From an uncultured Alphaproteobacteria bacterium (GTDB lineage: Bacteria > Pseudomonadota > Alphaproteobacteria > Rhodobacterales > Rhodobacteraceae), in NCBI GenBank assembly GCA_902619165.1, contig CACNDI010000018.1, positions 1-47,487 of the forward strand: a stretch of DNA of 47,487 bases. Direction: 5' to 3'. The position numbers were made by a program, and so were the translations under genes. Shown here in pieces: positions 46,233 to 47,487 of this stretch; position 1 is the first letter of the stretch; the number at the start of each line of letters is the position of its first letter. The notes under the pieces were generated by a model. It worked only from the letters and a program-made list of their open reading frames with translations. It did not search any database and was not told where the DNA came from.

Positions 46233-47036
46233 TTAGATCCTTGACTTGTCTATCGCATCTGTAAGGTGACAAAACTGTTGGAGAGTTACATTTTCAGGTC
46301 TACTATTTTCCGGGATATTGCTAATTTCCAGTAGCTCAATTATGTTTTTATAACTCGCTTTGAGGGTGTTTTTGATCATTTTCCTCCTACCTTGAAAACT
46401 TTCCTTAATGATATCTCTAAATAACGCACTGTTGTGTTTATTGTAGTAACTACAATTACTTTGAAATTTCACAAGAGCGCTTTCAACTTTTGGTATTGGA
46501 GAAAAGCATGTTTTAGGGATCTGAAATTCTAAAGAAGGAAGAGAATAAAACTGAGAAAATAGAGACAGTCGTCCGTATTGTTTTGTATTTGGTTTCGCAA
46601 CTATTCGATTTGCAACCTCTAGCTGGAACATTAGAAAAAGATTTTCCCACCTTGTTTTATTATCAGATGGAGCTAATAATTTTGCTAAAATTTTTGTTGA
46701 AACATTATAAGGTAAGTTGCCAAAAATCACTGGAGGTTCTGAGAAATAACTAAATATGTCGGTTTTTAAAATATCCTTAGAAATCAATGTTGTTTTAATG
46801 CCGCTACTTTTTAAAATCTTACCCAGGATTTCGACATAATCTCCGTCTATCTCAACTACAATAAGATCCTTAGGTTTAGCCTTTATAAGATGTTTGGTTA
46901 AGTTTCCCGACCCTCCACCAATCTCTAGAATACTCTTGTTTTCTAGTCGGCCAGCACTTGAAACTATTCTTTCTATTACTGATTGATCAGTTAAAAAATT
47001 TTGACCAAACTTTTTTTTTGGTGCTATTTCATGCAT
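46233..47036 (-). CDS. rsmA: 16S rRNA adenine dimethyltransferase
   Basis: 267 residues (KsgA). Dimethylates two adjacent adenines near the 3' end of 16S rRNA during 30S maturation. Motifs: KKFGQNFLTDQSVIERIV, ILEIGGGSGNLTKHLI (S-adenosylmethionine binding), IVVEIDGDYV, and the catalytic VIFGNLPYNVSTKI. The C-terminal helical domain includes SPIPKVESALVKF and FQGRRKMIKNTL. It overlaps the end of pdxA by 8 bases, the same pdxA-ksgA order as in enterics. Confidence 0.97.
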   Translation of the reverse strand: MHEIAPKKKFGQNFLTDQSVIERIVSSAGRLENKSILEIGGGSGNLTKHLIKAKPKDLIVVEIDGDYVEILGKILKSSGIKTTLISKDILKTDIFSYFSEPPVIFGNLPYNVSTKILAKLLAPSDNKTRWENLFLMFQLEVANRIVAKPNTKQYGRLSLFSQFYSLPSLEFQIPKTCFSPIPKVESALVKFQSNCSYYNKHNSALFRDIIKESFQGRRKMIKNTLKASYKNIIELLEISNIPENSRPENVTLQQFCHLTDAIDKSRI

Positions 47037-47487
47037 TAGAATATAGCATGCGGCTTGGTTTGGTTAAAGTAGATATCTTTCCTGCAAACAAAATTGCTTG
47101 ATAAAATGAACTACAATCTGCTTTAAAGTCCCTAGCAATATCAATGCCTGTCCCGTGTCCAGGGCTTGTTCTTATAATAGGTAGCCCTAACGTGAAATTT
47201 ATAGTGTCAGAAAATGCCAACAGTTTTAAAGGAATGAGTGCTTGATCATGATACATAGCTAGTGTCACATCGTAATTTTTATACTCTTTAGATCCAAAAA
47301 ACCCATCTGCTGGGAAAGGTCCGTCTACAACACAATTGTTATTTCTTTGAAATTTTAATATAGCTGGTAATATCTCCAACACTTCTTCATTCCCAATCTG
47401 CCCATCTTCCCCGGCATGCGGATTAAATCCCAAAACTGCTAATTTCGGCATGGAGTGGAAGTACTTTTTCATTTCTGATATTATTAA
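47029..47487 (-). CDS. pdxA: 4-hydroxythreonine-4-phosphate dehydrogenase, partial
   Basis: The C-terminal ~152 residues of PdxA, which oxidises 4-phosphohydroxy-L-threonine in vitamin B6 synthesis. The frame continues past the right edge; the Met at 47472 is internal. LAVLGFNPHAGEDGQIGNEE, DVTLAMYHDQALIPLKLLAF and RTSPGHGTGIDIA are characteristic, with the histidines acting as metal ligands. Full-length members have ~330 residues, so roughly half lies outside. Confidence 0.95.
   Translation of the reverse strand, partial: LIISEMKKYFHSMPKLAVLGFNPHAGEDGQIGNEEVLEILPAILKFQRNNNCVVDGPFPADGFFGSKEYKNYDVTLAMYHDQALIPLKLLAFSDTINFTLGLPIIRTSPGHGTGIDIARDFKADCSSFYQAILFAGKISTLTKPSRMLYSNA

Noticed and set aside
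47029..47472. Complete 147-residue protein starting with Met at 47472
   Set aside because: The sequence is clearly internal to PdxA and the frame is open to the window edge, so it is a partial gene.

Overview
This is an AT-rich (roughly one-third G+C, by eye) chromosomal segment, densely packed with housekeeping genes. The gene set and order point to an alphaproteobacterium: murA-hisD-UPF0262-LMW phosphatase-infA-maf-rng; a complete nuoA-N followed by birA-coaX-rnj; tatABC near serS-surE-pcm-nlpD; prfA-prmC-DUF4167; and sdhE. The low G+C, short intergenic gaps, many TTG starts and single-copy housekeeping content suggest a streamlined, probably aquatic lineage, such as a low-GC SAR116-like or similar marine alphaproteobacterium. 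That placement is inference; there is no rRNA in the window.

Layout. 1-1272: 3' part of an acyl-CoA synthetase. 1275-4732 (minus): tRNA-Thr, a small lipoprotein and an unrecognised ~1000-residue secreted repeat protein. 4802-10338 (plus): a small basic ORF, murA, hisD, UPF0262, LMW phosphatase, infA, maf and a short RNase E/G, followed by tRNA-Phe. 10454-10917: the only long non-coding stretch. 10918-14141: a Wzz/Wzc-like and Wza-like exopolysaccharide export pair without neighbouring glycosyltransferases. 14278-28279: all 14 subunits of respiratory complex I (nuoA-N), uninterrupted. 28289-31464: birA, coaX and RNase J. 31548-34940: ferredoxin-NADP reductase, an orphan ABC ATPase, tatA, tatB, tatC. 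34951-35772: DUF815 ATPase. 35779-40813 (minus): nlpD-like, pcm, surE, serS and an aspartate aminotransferase. 40875-46219 (plus): sdhE, a RodZ-like protein, ispG, prfA, prmC, DUF4167. 46233-47487 (minus): rsmA/ksgA and a partial pdxA.

Functionally the window is core metabolism and envelope: NADH oxidation and proton pumping (nuo), flavinylation of succinate dehydrogenase (sdhE), cofactor synthesis (birA, coaX, pdxA, ispG), translation (infA, serS, prfA, prmC, rsmA, two tRNAs), RNA turnover (rng, rnj), and cell-envelope work (murA, nlpD, rodZ, tat, wzc/wza).

I found no mobile element, CRISPR array, phage or defence locus and no clear rho-independent terminator. The most unusual items are an ABC ATPase whose reading frame has no ATG/GTG/TTG before its Walker A motif but a strong Shine-Dalgarno 6 nt before an ATC codon; the 1000-residue secreted repeat protein encoded behind tRNA-Thr; and the Wzc-like protein whose cytoplasmic kinase domain has lost its nucleotide-binding motifs.
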